In this document: one piece after another, positions 1 through 5,800 of the stretch
Layout: every line of letters starts with the position of its first letter
Position numbering within the stretch: position 1 is the stretch's first letter
Source of the DNA: Prevotella sp.
GTDB taxonomy: Bacteria; Bacteroidota; Bacteroidia; Bacteroidales; Bacteroidaceae
NCBI GenBank assembly: GCA_017623335.1
Contig: JAGAPI010000290.1
Coordinates: 1-6,157 of the forward strand
DNA length: 6,157 bases
Direction of reading: 5' to 3'
Notes under the pieces: model-generated
What the model was told of the DNA's origin: nothing
Database searches by the model: none
What the model saw: only the letters and a program-made list of their open reading frames with translations
Made by a program: the position numbers and the translations under genes

Positions 1-235
1 AAATGGAGAGTTAACAAACTTGCGAAACTTGAATAACTTTATTATGGGGTATATGAAGCGGGCTAATATATTATTTTTACTTTTTAGAAATGAGCCTATT
101 CTAAAATAAAAAATCAAATTCAACTGTGGTAGAAGAATTATTTTTAATAAGCACACAAAATCCCCCCCCGACAAACGTGTTCTTATCCTCTTAAAATCAG
201 TACACATTGCATTTTTACAATATGCCCATGTCATA
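1..235. other. AT-rich intergenic region beyond the cytidylyltransferase gene
   Basis: No convincing gene is visible on either strand. It contains a run of eight C at 162-169. An imperfect inverted repeat (203-209 with 218-224) lies 12 bases past the stop codon of the minus-strand cytidylyltransferase gene. Read as minus-strand RNA it gives a 7-bp stem with one G-U pair and an 8-nt loop, followed within a few bases by four U. It is a weak terminator candidate at best. Confidence 0.5.
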
Positions 236-952
236 TTATTTAAGCCATTCATCCTTACTCGTGTGCATCAATGCTTTTAATATTTCAAGATCTTCGACCG
301 TTGTTATTTTTATATTCTTTTCCGAACCAGGAACAATGTGCATCTCACGACCGCCTACCTCAGCAACGAGAGTACAAGAGGCCACGCTGTCTGCTATGCC
401 TTTAACCTTAGCCTCCTCATGAACATTCAAAATATTCCTAAGCCTGAAGGTTTGTGGAGTTTGAGTCCTGACAAGTTTGTCACGGGGAATACTGGTCGTT
501 GACGTAAAGCCGTCTTCACTTTCAAGAATTGCCTCACGGCATCTGATTCCAGTAATGGCATATCCGTATGCCTTACAGATAGCTATATTACTGCTGATAA
601 TTTCCTGACTGAGAAGAGGACGGACAGAATCATGTATAAGAACAAGGTCTTCATCATCACAACCTGCATCCTTTAATCCATAGATACCATTATGTATTGA
701 CTCCATGCCAGAATTACCACCAGGAAAGATATATTTTAGTTTGTCTATATTAAACTGATTTGCGTATGCTTGAAGAACAGTCTCCCATCCCTTCAGACAC
801 ACTACGGCAATGCTGTCTATGTCAGGATGACGCTGGAAACATTGCATTGTACGGATAATTATTGGACATCCATCTACATGCATAAATTGTTTGGGAATAT
901 CCTGTCCCATGCGGTTACCTGAGCCGCCAGCTATAAGTAAAGCGTAATTCAT
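236..952 (-). CDS. IspD/TarI-family nucleotidyl (cytidylyl) transferase
   Basis: Probably transfers CMP from CTP to a sugar-alcohol phosphate in the cytosol. The two family options are 2-C-methyl-D-erythritol 4-phosphate (IspD, isoprenoid synthesis) and D-ribitol 5-phosphate (TarI/Bcs1-like, CDP-ribitol for surface polymers). Visible motifs are the glycine-rich CTP-binding loop with GGSGNRMG and PKQF (residues 9-23), HDSVRP (107-112), RTQTPQTF (162-169), an ADS segment near 187 where IspD proteins have a substrate-binding TD, and the C-terminal EKNIKITTVEDL (211-222). The 238-aa length is normal for a complete enzyme. It begins 22 bases after the glycosyltransferase gene on the same strand, so the two are probably co-transcribed. 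That polysaccharide context favours a CDP-alditol enzyme over housekeeping IspD, but sequence alone does not decide it and no gene symbol is assigned. The gene is visibly more AT-rich than the glycosyltransferase gene. No reductase partner (TarJ-like) lies in the window. Confidence 0.88.
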   Translation of the reverse strand: MNYALLIAGGSGNRMGQDIPKQFMHVDGCPIIIRTMQCFQRHPDIDSIAVVCLKGWETVLQAYANQFNIDKLKYIFPGGNSGMESIHNGIYGLKDAGCDDEDLVLIHDSVRPLLSQEIISSNIAICKAYGYAITGIRCREAILESEDGFTSTTSIPRDKLVRTQTPQTFRLRNILNVHEEAKVKGIADSVASCTLVAEVGGREMHIVPGSEKNIKITTVEDLEILKALMHTSKDEWLK

Positions 953-974
953 TTTATAAAATTTTTAAGTGTGT

Positions 975-1922
975 TTATTTCCCCTTTATTATCACATCAA
1001 AGAAAGTTCCCTTTTTCGCCATGTCCTCTTCGCTGAACTTATAGCTCAGTTTGTGGAAGCACGTCATTTTTTTCAGGTCCTCATAGAGGTCTGCATCGTA
1101 TTCGGAGAACAGGTGGAGCTGCAGGACATGGGGCACGGAATTGCAGAAAGGCGGAATTTTTGCAGCCTCTTCGGGGAAGCGGCTGCACGCCATGGTGAAG
1201 AAATAGTGTATGAGGAAATACTCCACCAGCTGCTTGTTTCTCTTCCAGTATTCATAGAGCAGCATTCTTGTTGCCTGGAGTATCGTGTTGTGGGGCTGTG
1301 CATACATCAGCCAGCTCGACATCAGCGTGGCATGACCGTCGGCACCGGGCTTCTGCGCCTGAAACACGAACAGGTCCGCCTTCAACACCGACACAGGAAT
1401 GTTGCTGCCTGTGCAGAGCACCGTGGCGTCAAGCCACAGACCGCCGTACTTTATCAGCAGCTCCAGCCGCAGCAGGTCAGAAAAATGGGTCAGCGTTATT
1501 GCGCCGCTGTCACGCTTCGCCTCGATATAGTCAGGGAACGTCACATACTGGCGGTAGTTCTTCTCTGTGATTATCGTTATCTCCCAGTCGGCGAAGTGCT
1601 CCCTCACCGACTCGTAGCATCTCCTCACCAGCAGCGGGGCGTTCTCCATGCCCTGCCACCAGAATATCCATATCCTCCGTGGAGCGGCACCATGTTCTTT
1701 CCGTTCATCTGCCACTTGAAAGTCATCCAGCAGCCGTCCGTACTTACGCTCCAGCCTTCTCAGAATTTTCAGTCCCACTATGATCCGCAACTGCTCCAGA
1801 GCCTTCTTGCTGTGCCCCAGCAGAAGAAACTCTGCCACAGCCACGGGCAGCACTCCCATCCTGCACCACTGTTTCAACAGAGTGGTGCCTCCTGCCTTCT
1901 CAAAATATTTTCTCAGTTCCAT
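975..1922 (-). CDS. Capsular polysaccharide synthesis glycosyltransferase (Caps_synth type)
   Basis: Likely a nucleotide-sugar-dependent glycosyltransferase that builds a capsule or exopolysaccharide repeat unit at the cytosolic face of the inner membrane. The signature is RIWIFWWQG (83-91), followed by P and an RCYES segment (101-105), then DLLRLELL (149-156) and YGGLWLDATV (159-168). This spacing is typical of the Caps_synth / GT32-like fold, where the aspartate in the last segment belongs to the metal/sugar-nucleotide site. The C-terminal part (about 220-315) is rich in aromatic residues and shows no second domain. No signal peptide or clear membrane segment is evident. A length of 315 aa is typical, so it appears intact. 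The chosen ATG has AGGGAAA about 11 bases upstream. It lies 66 bases after the small 107-aa gene, with a strong hairpin between them, and 22 bases before the cytidylyltransferase gene. Donor and acceptor cannot be inferred. Confidence 0.88.
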   Translation of the reverse strand: MELRKYFEKAGGTTLLKQWCRMGVLPVAVAEFLLLGHSKKALEQLRIIVGLKILRRLERKYGRLLDDFQVADERKEHGAAPRRIWIFWWQGMENAPLLVRRCYESVREHFADWEITIITEKNYRQYVTFPDYIEAKRDSGAITLTHFSDLLRLELLIKYGGLWLDATVLCTGSNIPVSVLKADLFVFQAQKPGADGHATLMSSWLMYAQPHNTILQATRMLLYEYWKRNKQLVEYFLIHYFFTMACSRFPEEAAKIPPFCNSVPHVLQLHLFSEYDADLYEDLKKMTCFHKLSYKFSEEDMAKKGTFFDVIIKGK

Positions 1923-1941
1923 TATATGTTATATTTCCCTC

Positions 1942-1976
1942 GATCCGCGGCGGGGCCTTTCTCCCCGCCGCAGATC
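1942..1976. repeat. GC-rich hairpin between two minus-strand genes
   Basis: Inverted repeat with arms 1942-1955 and 1963-1976, 13 of 14 positions paired. The core gcggcgggg / ccccgccgc is perfect and the loop is 7 bases. It sits just past the stop codon of the 107-aa gene and about 20 bases upstream of the glycosyltransferase start. No U-run follows it on the minus strand, so it is more likely an RNA-processing, stability or translation-modulating structure than a classical terminator. On the plus strand it is followed by a loosely T-rich stretch. Confidence 0.65.
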
Positions 1977-1988
1977 ATTTCTTGTTTG

Positions 1989-2312
1989 TCATTTTTCTGC
2001 CAAATGTTGCAGCCAGCAGTCGATGAGCTTCCGCATCATTTCCTCGTAGCCGCCGGGAAACGGTTCTCCGGCGCTGCCGTAGCAGGCGGAATAGTCGCGC
2101 TCCAGACAGTCGAGAAGCCGCGCCAGGATCAGCAGCTTGCCTACAACGGTTCGCTCATGCCCGAGCAGGCACCGCACGATGGCGTAGAACTGGCAGAGGT
2201 TGAGCAAACCGCCTTTTTTGATTTTTAACTGGGCACCACGACCAACGTGTGCCTTGATGAGTGTGCTGACATTCAGCACTCTTGCGCCATCCATGAGCTG
2301 TCTGAGCAGCAC
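1989..2312 (-). CDS. Small uncharacterised protein, first gene of the polysaccharide group
   Basis: I do not recognise this family. The open frame gives up to 107 residues from a GTG at 2312. An internal ATG at 2294 would give 101 residues and is an equally reasonable start. The frame closes upstream at a TAA seven codons before the GTG. The product looks soluble and helical, with leucine- and cysteine-containing segments (LLNLCQFY, KLLILARLLDCLERDYSACYG), a glycine/proline turn, and a terminal helix EEMMRKLIDCWLQHL. Codon choice, rich in G and C at third positions, resembles the following glycosyltransferase gene and supports coding. Its position could suit a small regulator such as UpxZ, and the CYG...EE...W spacing is faintly reminiscent of UpxZ C-termini, but this is not strong enough for a call. 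It could also be the 3' remnant of a longer gene lost by rearrangement. Confidence 0.5.
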   Translation of the reverse strand: MLLRQLMDGARVLNVSTLIKAHVGRGAQLKIKKGGLLNLCQFYAIVRCLLGHERTVVGKLLILARLLDCLERDYSACYGSAGEPFPGGYEEMMRKLIDCWLQHLAEK

Positions 2313-2332
2313 CGATACTGATGACGTCTTTT

Positions 2333-2357
2333 AAAAAATGTCTTCATCTATTGAAGA
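2333..2357 (-). terminator. Terminator-like hairpin in the leader of the minus-strand operon
   Basis: Arms tcttca and tgaaga (2352-2357 and 2341-2346, loop 2347-2351) form a perfect 6-bp stem. On the minus strand they are followed after two bases by six consecutive U (2338-2333). It ends about 20 bases before the GTG of the first gene of the polysaccharide group, so it could act as a leader attenuator. The stem is short and AU-rich, so intrinsic strength is uncertain. Confidence 0.35.
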
Positions 2358-2381
2358 TTAAAAATGATAAATTATCGGAAA

Positions 2382-2404
2382 CCGCAGTTTGCGGCACCTT
2401 TTTT
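2382..2404 (+). terminator. Short hairpin with T-run, plus-strand orientation
   Basis: Arms ccgca (2382-2386) and tgcgg (2390-2394) have a 3-base loop. They are followed by CACC and six T (2399-2404). No plus-strand gene lies upstream, so if active it would stop antisense transcription out of the polysaccharide genes before it reached the virE-type gene. The stem is only 5 bp but GC-rich. Confidence 0.35.
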
Positions 2405-2435
2405 GTCAGATAAATGTTATGATATATATAAATGT

Positions 2436-2454
2436 GTTAAATCTGCGTTAAATC
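2436..2454. repeat. Pair of phased direct repeats upstream of the virE promoter
   Basis: GTTAAATC occurs at 2436-2443 and again at 2447-2454, an 11-bp period (about one helical turn), which puts both copies on the same DNA face. The pair lies about 28 bp upstream of the proposed -33 box of the plus-strand gene, where an activator or repressor could bind. Confidence 0.5.
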
Positions 2455-2480
2455 CGTGACTGTGTAACAGACACGCATCT

Positions 2481-2512
2481 ATTGTTTTTCCCACTGAAAA
2501 TGAGTACCTTTA
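2481..2512 (+). promoter_or_regulatory. Bacteroidetes-type promoter for the virE-type gene
   Basis: ATTG at 2481-2484 approximates the -33 box (consensus TTTG). After a 20-bp spacer, TACCTTTA (2505-2512) matches the -7 consensus TAnnTTTG in all but the last base. Transcription would start near 2519, giving a leader of roughly 40 nt. A 6-bp inverted repeat (acaaca 2522-2527, tgttgt 2535-2540) lies in that leader and could be an operator or an RNA hairpin. Confidence 0.5.
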
Positions 2513-2558
2513 CACCGCGAAACAACATTATACGTGTTGTAATTAAATTTTAAGAATC

Positions 2559-4628
2559 ATGCAGATAACCTGCTTCCGGAACTTCAAGAGCAAGAGGCCC
2601 GAGAGTTCCACACTTGAGGCGATGGCGGAGTATATACGCACCGACCAAAGCCTCGCCCAGATCACCGCCCTTTATCGTAAGGACGGCAGTAAGACAATCA
2701 AGGAGGAGAGTCCTCTCTTTGCCGTGGCGGCGACGTTTGCGGGAGGCAAGAGCAGGGGCGACATCACGGAGATGACGGGCCTGTCGCTCGTCGACCTCGA
2801 CCACGTTGCCCCTGATCAGCTCGCCGCAATACGCCGGAAGGCGGTGGAGGATTCCCACACGCTGCTGTGCTATACTACAATCAGCGGCCGCGGGCTGCGC
2901 ATCATCTTCAGCTATGAGGTTGACAGGAGCTACAGTCTCAGCCAGCAGATGCAGTTCTACGAGAAGGTCTTCGCCGCGGGCAACGACTACTACGCCCGTC
3001 TGCTCGGCGTGGATCCCGACCGCCAGTGCAAAAACGTGGGTCGTCTGTCGGGGCTTGCCCACGACCCCGGGGTGCATTTCAATCCCTCCGCCGCACCGTT
3101 CACCGCCGCCGAGGTGCGCAGCCTTGCCGACACGGCGGCCACCGTAAGCAGCAGGAAGCGGACCGAACAGCGCATACAGGACTACTTCGACCGCGTGATT
3201 GCCCCGCGGCTCTCTGCCGACGGCATCGTATATGCCCCGGGCAGCCACAACGACTATGTGATGCGCGTGGGATATATGCTTGCCGAGCGCCGCTACAACC
3301 GGCAGACATGCATTGACTGGGCAGTGGCCCGATTCAGCGACTATGCCGACACGGGGCAGGTGATACGCTCGTGTTTCAACAGCACGGGCAGCGATGGCGG
3401 AATGTCCAGCCGCCGCGGCGGCGACACAGGGCTGCCTCCTGCCGGAATCGACGACATCATGCGGTTTCTCTCCGACAGCATCCGCCTGCGGCTCAACGAC
3501 ATCAGCGGACGCATTGAGTATTTCGACACAGAGAACGATGACGACGGCGGCGAGAGCTGGAAGCCGTTCACCGACCGCATACTGAACACCCTCTGGGCTG
3601 ACATGGCGCACGGATTCAGGGTGAGGAAGGAAGACATCAACAACGTGGTGAACAGCAGCCATACGCCCCATTTCAATCCCATCATCCACTATCTGGAGAG
3701 CCTGCCGCAGTGGCACAGTGGCGACCATGACCACATTGCCGACCTTGCCGCCACGGTGAGGGTCAAGCCTGGAGGGACGCTCCCTTTCTATGACGTACTC
3801 AAGAAGTGGCTCGTGGCGATGATTGCCTCGTGGGTGGGCAGCACCACGGTGAATCATGTCATCCTGGTGCTCATCGGCGAGCAGGGTGCATATAAGACCA
3901 CGTGGTTCAACTATCTGCTGCCGCCCGAGCTGCGCCGCTATTTCTACACCAAAATCAACGTGAGCCGCATGACGCGCGACGAGATGGTCTACCTCTCGCG
4001 CTACGCCCTGATGTGCTACGAGGAACTGGACTGCATGACCTCCGCCGACCTCAACCGGCTGAAGGGCATCGTGACCATGGAGCATGTCGACGAGCGCGAG
4101 CCCTACGCCCGCTATCCCGACCACCGTCCCCATATCGCCTCCTTCTGCGGCACGGGCAACAACCCGCAGTTTCTCTGCGACCCCACGGGCAACCGCCGCT
4201 GGATGCCCTTCGAGGTGGAGAGCATCACCTCGCCGCGCGACCACCCGCTCAACTACGAGGGCATCTACAGTCAGGTGTATGCGCTCTACCTCAGCGGCTT
4301 CCGCTACTATTTCTCTCCCGAGGAGATAAAGGTTCAGAATGCCCATAACCGTAATTTTGAGAGCCCCAACATGGAGTTGGAGCTTGTCAGCATGTACTTC
4401 CGTCAACCTCTTGAGGGCGAGACTCCCACGTTTATGAACGCCAGCCGTGCCATGCAGATAGTTGGCAGCGGCATCGCGCAGAAGCTCAGCGCGGTGCGCA
4501 TTGGCAGGGCGTTCCGTGAGCTGGGCTTCAAGGAGGCGCGATGCGGTGGAATACGCGGCTACTGGGTGATGGAGCGCACCGCCGAGGAAATACGCCTGTA
4601 TCTCAGAAACGCCACCGAAGACGGATAA
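2559..4628 (+). CDS. VirE-type primase-helicase-like protein (BT4734-like N-terminus, virulence-associated E C-terminus)
   Basis: A 689-aa two-part nucleic-acid enzyme. Residues about 50-190 resemble the BT4734-like/VirE_N domain, related to archaeo-eukaryotic primases: VDLDHV (78-83) carries a DxD candidate metal site, SGRGLRI lies at 109-115, and DRQCKNVGRLSG at 154-165 matches the third basic motif. Residues about 200-380 are a linker or accessory region. Residues about 385-600 form a P-loop ATPase of the virulence-associated E type: GEQGAYKTT (440-448) is Walker A, the acidic MCYEELD (485-491) is Walker B, GTGNN (531-535) is a sensor-1-like segment, and GNRRW (544-548) a likely arginine finger. 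The tail (about 610-689) looks like a small winged-helix domain. All key motifs are intact. It has its own promoter and is followed after 250 bp by the DUF4248 gene on the same strand. Such proteins recur in Bacteroidales beside DUF4248, HU-like and amidase genes, and their cellular role is not established. The gene is visibly more GC-rich than the flanking toxin-antitoxin and cytidylyltransferase genes. Confidence 0.88.
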   Translation: MQITCFRNFKSKRPESSTLEAMAEYIRTDQSLAQITALYRKDGSKTIKEESPLFAVAATFAGGKSRGDITEMTGLSLVDLDHVAPDQLAAIRRKAVEDSHTLLCYTTISGRGLRIIFSYEVDRSYSLSQQMQFYEKVFAAGNDYYARLLGVDPDRQCKNVGRLSGLAHDPGVHFNPSAAPFTAAEVRSLADTAATVSSRKRTEQRIQDYFDRVIAPRLSADGIVYAPGSHNDYVMRVGYMLAERRYNRQTCIDWAVARFSDYADTGQVIRSCFNSTGSDGGMSSRRGGDTGLPPAGIDDIMRFLSDSIRLRLNDISGRIEYFDTENDDDGGESWKPFTDRILNTLWADMAHGFRVRKEDINNVVNSSHTPHFNPIIHYLESLPQWHSGDHDHIADLAATVRVKPGGTLPFYDVLKKWLVAMIASWVGSTTVNHVILVLIGEQGAYKTTWFNYLLPPELRRYFYTKINVSRMTRDEMVYLSRYALMCYEELDCMTSADLNRLKGIVTMEHVDEREPYARYPDHRPHIASFCGTGNNPQFLCDPTGNRRWMPFEVESITSPRDHPLNYEGIYSQVYALYLSGFRYYFSPEEIKVQNAHNRNFESPNMELELVSMYFRQPLEGETPTFMNASRAMQIVGSGIAQKLSAVRIGRAFRELGFKEARCGGIRGYWVMERTAEEIRLYLRNATEDG

Positions 4629-4640
4629 GCCCCGACCCGA

Positions 4641-4779
4641 TGGCAGGATGGCAGGACTGGCAGGCTGTTTCCCACTCTCCCACATACGCGGGCGGGAACT
4701 CCAAGCACCAGCAAAATTACAGTTCACACGCATGTATAGACTTTTTCAACAACTTAATGAATATCCTGCCATCCTGCCA
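4641..4779. repeat. 16-bp perfect inverted repeat bracketing the spacer after virE
   Basis: The left arm 4641-4656 (tggcaggatggcagga) is the exact reverse complement of the right arm 4764-4779, with 107 bases between. Each arm holds two TGGCAGG units 8 bp apart, and a third unit lies at 4658-4664. The left arm starts 12 bases after the virE stop. The pair may form a long stem in the virE-DUF4248 transcript or mark the ends of a small non-coding element. No gene is visible between the arms. Confidence 0.8.
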
Positions 4780-4781
4780 AA

Positions 4782-4816
4782 AGAATGAAGAATGAAGAGT
4801 GAAGAATGAAGAATCA
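4782..4816. repeat. Five tandem heptamers (AGAATGA)
   Basis: AGAATGA-type heptamers follow one another at 4782, 4789, 4796, 4803 and 4810. Three copies are exact and two differ by one base (AGAGTGA, AGAATCA). Part of the array (atgaagag, 4792-4799) is complementary to ctcttcat at 4821-4828, so the array can fold back. Similar GAATGAAGA arrays are, from memory, common between genes in Bacteroides/Prevotella genomes. Confidence 0.8.
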
Positions 4817-4827
4817 ACAACTCTTCA

Positions 4828-4867
4828 TCGGCTTTAGCCGACAACTCGTAATTTGTAACTCGTAATT
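4828..4867. repeat. Palindrome plus direct repeat just upstream of the DUF4248 gene
   Basis: tcggct-tt-agccga (4828-4841) is a perfect 6-bp-arm hairpin. It is followed at once by two copies of AACTCGTAATT (4843-4853 and 4857-4867, 14-bp period), the second ending 11 bases before the DUF4248 ATG. No good -7 box is seen here, so DUF4248 is probably transcribed from the virE promoter, with this segment acting as mRNA leader or as part of a dispersed intergenic repeat. Confidence 0.65.
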
Positions 4868-4878
4868 CAAAATTAACT

Positions 4879-5088
4879 ATGACAATAAAACCCTACACCA
4901 AACAGGAGCTTGCCCAACTCTACTGCCCCAACGCCAATGTCGGTAATGCAATTCGCACACTGAACAACTGGATAAGCATCAATGCCGACCTGCAGCGGGA
5001 GCTGCAGGCCACCTATTACAACAAGTGGGCGAAGAACTTTACATCGCGCCAGGTGGAACTGATCGTGAAATATCTCGGAGAGCCGTGA
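4879..5088 (+). CDS. DUF4248-family small protein
   Basis: A 69-aa protein recognised as DUF4248 by the N-terminal YTKQELAQLY (residues 6-15), the central RTLNNWI segment and the ending FTSRQVELIVKYLGEP (54-69). The layout (a KxELAxLY helix, a W-containing helix, then a final RQVxLIVxYLGEP) suggests a compact helical, helix-turn-helix-like fold that could bind DNA or a partner protein. No enzymatic residues are evident and the function is unknown. The gene is intact. It follows the virE-type gene on the same strand after a repeat-rich 250-bp spacer, and its stop codon is one base from the stop of the convergent toxin gene. In related genomes this small gene commonly sits between the VirE-type and HU-type genes. 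The family call is from memory of the motif. Confidence 0.85.
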   Translation: MTIKPYTKQELAQLYCPNANVGNAIRTLNNWISINADLQRELQATYYNKWAKNFTSRQVELIVKYLGEP

Positions 5089-5089
5089 T

Positions 5090-5425
5090 TTAGTGTTTCC
5101 TCAGAAATTCCATTATCATATTGGAAACCGTCTCAGGCGACTGTTTTTCGTGCATTATGCAGATAATTATTATTTTGTCTGATTCCACTACGTAGTATAA
5201 TACGTTTGGGAAAATTTGAATATGTCTTATTACAATTTCTTTATTGGCTCCTGTGGTAAATTTATAGTCGGGAATACCAATTGACGGGTACAACAGCAAC
5301 CGGCTTACCTTTCCCGTTATATTTCTCACCAACTTCTTTGCTGTGTTGACACCATAATTCGTCTCAACATATTCAGCAATGATATCAAGCTGTTCGATTG
5401 CGATTTTTGACCATATCACTTCCAT
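5090..5425 (-). CDS. ParE/RelE-family toxin of a type II toxin-antitoxin pair
   Basis: A 111-aa protein with the RelE/ParE layout: an N-terminal strand and helix pair with W5, AIEQL and IAEYV (residues 3-20), a second helix with AKKLVRNI (29-36), the turn LLLYPSIGIPD (43-53), then C-terminal strands carrying R67, YYV (77-79) and IIIICIMHEKQSP (85-97). The family blocks growth through either gyrase inhibition (ParE) or ribosome-dependent mRNA cleavage (RelE), and the sequence does not decide which. The start ATG lies inside the end of the antitoxin gene (10-nt overlap), indicating translational coupling. The gene is convergent with DUF4248, with one base between the two stop codons. It is more AT-rich than the virE gene, consistent with separate acquisition. 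Confidence 0.83.
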   Translation of the reverse strand: MEVIWSKIAIEQLDIIAEYVETNYGVNTAKKLVRNITGKVSRLLLYPSIGIPDYKFTTGANKEIVIRHIQIFPNVLYYVVESDKIIIICIMHEKQSPETVSNMIMEFLRKH

Positions 5426-5700
5426 CCCCGTCTTTCTGCAATTACAGATACGACATCATCATTTGGTATCCCCTTACCTGCATTACATTCAGAAATGGCA
5501 TACTCTGCGGCTGCAACCAAAACGTCTTTTGGCATGGTGCGATTACAATCATGAATACTTGCATCGTCAGGTGTTGGATACAAATCATTCAACCCATATT
5601 TAAGTATGGCTTCAACAAAAGTGTTTACGTCCATAGAGCTATGCTTCGCACAGCGGGAAACATAGTTATATAAACTGTTGTTGATTGATATGGTATTCAT
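5416..5700 (-). CDS. Antitoxin, ribbon-helix-helix-like, partner of the ParE/RelE toxin
   Basis: A 94-aa protein immediately upstream of, and overlapping, the toxin gene. The N-terminus (TISINNSLYNYV, then VNTFVEAILKYGL) has the strand-helix-helix pattern of a ribbon-helix-helix DNA-binding domain, so it probably represses its own promoter. The C-terminal part (about 58-94), with AAAEYAISECNAGKGIPNDD and ending RRGWK, is the likely toxin-neutralising region. Function is inferred mainly from gene order, size, overlap and the clear toxin downstream, since the exact antitoxin family is not recognised. A consensus promoter lies 33-64 bp upstream and a GAAAGGA stretch precedes the start codon. Confidence 0.75.
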   Translation of the reverse strand: MNTISINNSLYNYVSRCAKHSSMDVNTFVEAILKYGLNDLYPTPDDASIHDCNRTMPKDVLVAAAEYAISECNAGKGIPNDDVVSVIAERRGWK

Positions 5701-5732
5701 ATTATAATCCTTTCTTTAAAAATTATCCGTTG

Positions 5733-5764
5733 CAAAATTACGAATAAAATTCATAACCTCCAAA
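5733..5764 (-). promoter_or_regulatory. Consensus Bacteroidetes promoter for the toxin-antitoxin operon
   Basis: On the minus strand, TTTG (5764-5761) and TAATTTTG (5740-5733) match the -33 TTTG and -7 TAnnTTTG boxes exactly and are separated by 20 bp. Transcription would start around 5726-5729, leaving a leader of about 25-30 nt before the antitoxin ATG. GAAAGGA lies about 8 nt before that ATG. Antitoxin autoregulation would be expected here. Confidence 0.75.
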
Positions 5765-5800
5765 TGTTTTTGTCAATAAATATAAAAATATCAACTTTAA

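Noticed and set aside
969..2228. Long plus-strand open frame (419 codons) opposite the glycosyltransferase and the small gene
   Set aside because: It is antisense to a gene with clear Caps_synth motifs, spans the hairpin gap, and its translation is low-complexity with no recognisable domain.
2402..2436. Second promoter candidate (TTTG at 2402, TAAATGTG at 2429)
   Set aside because: The 23-bp spacer is too long and the -7 box has a mismatch. The promoter at 2481-2512 fits better.
2550..4733. Very long minus-strand open frame (727 codons) opposite the virE-type gene
   Set aside because: It mirrors a GC-rich coding gene whose plus-strand product has intact Walker and primase-like motifs. The antisense product is rich in H, A, V and R with no domain, typical of a shadow frame.
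4641..4779. Inverted repeat considered as ends of an insertion sequence
   Set aside because: There is no transposase frame between the arms and no target-site duplication next to them, so only a non-coding element or an RNA structure remains possible.
4541..4795. 84-codon plus-strand frame overlapping the virE end and the spacer
   Set aside because: It reads through the TGGCAGG repeats and the heptamers, has no recognisable motif and overlaps a well-supported gene.
5398..5673. Plus-strand frames opposite the antitoxin gene
   Set aside because: They are antisense to the antitoxin, which has its own consensus promoter and overlaps the toxin in the usual way. No protein family is recognisable.
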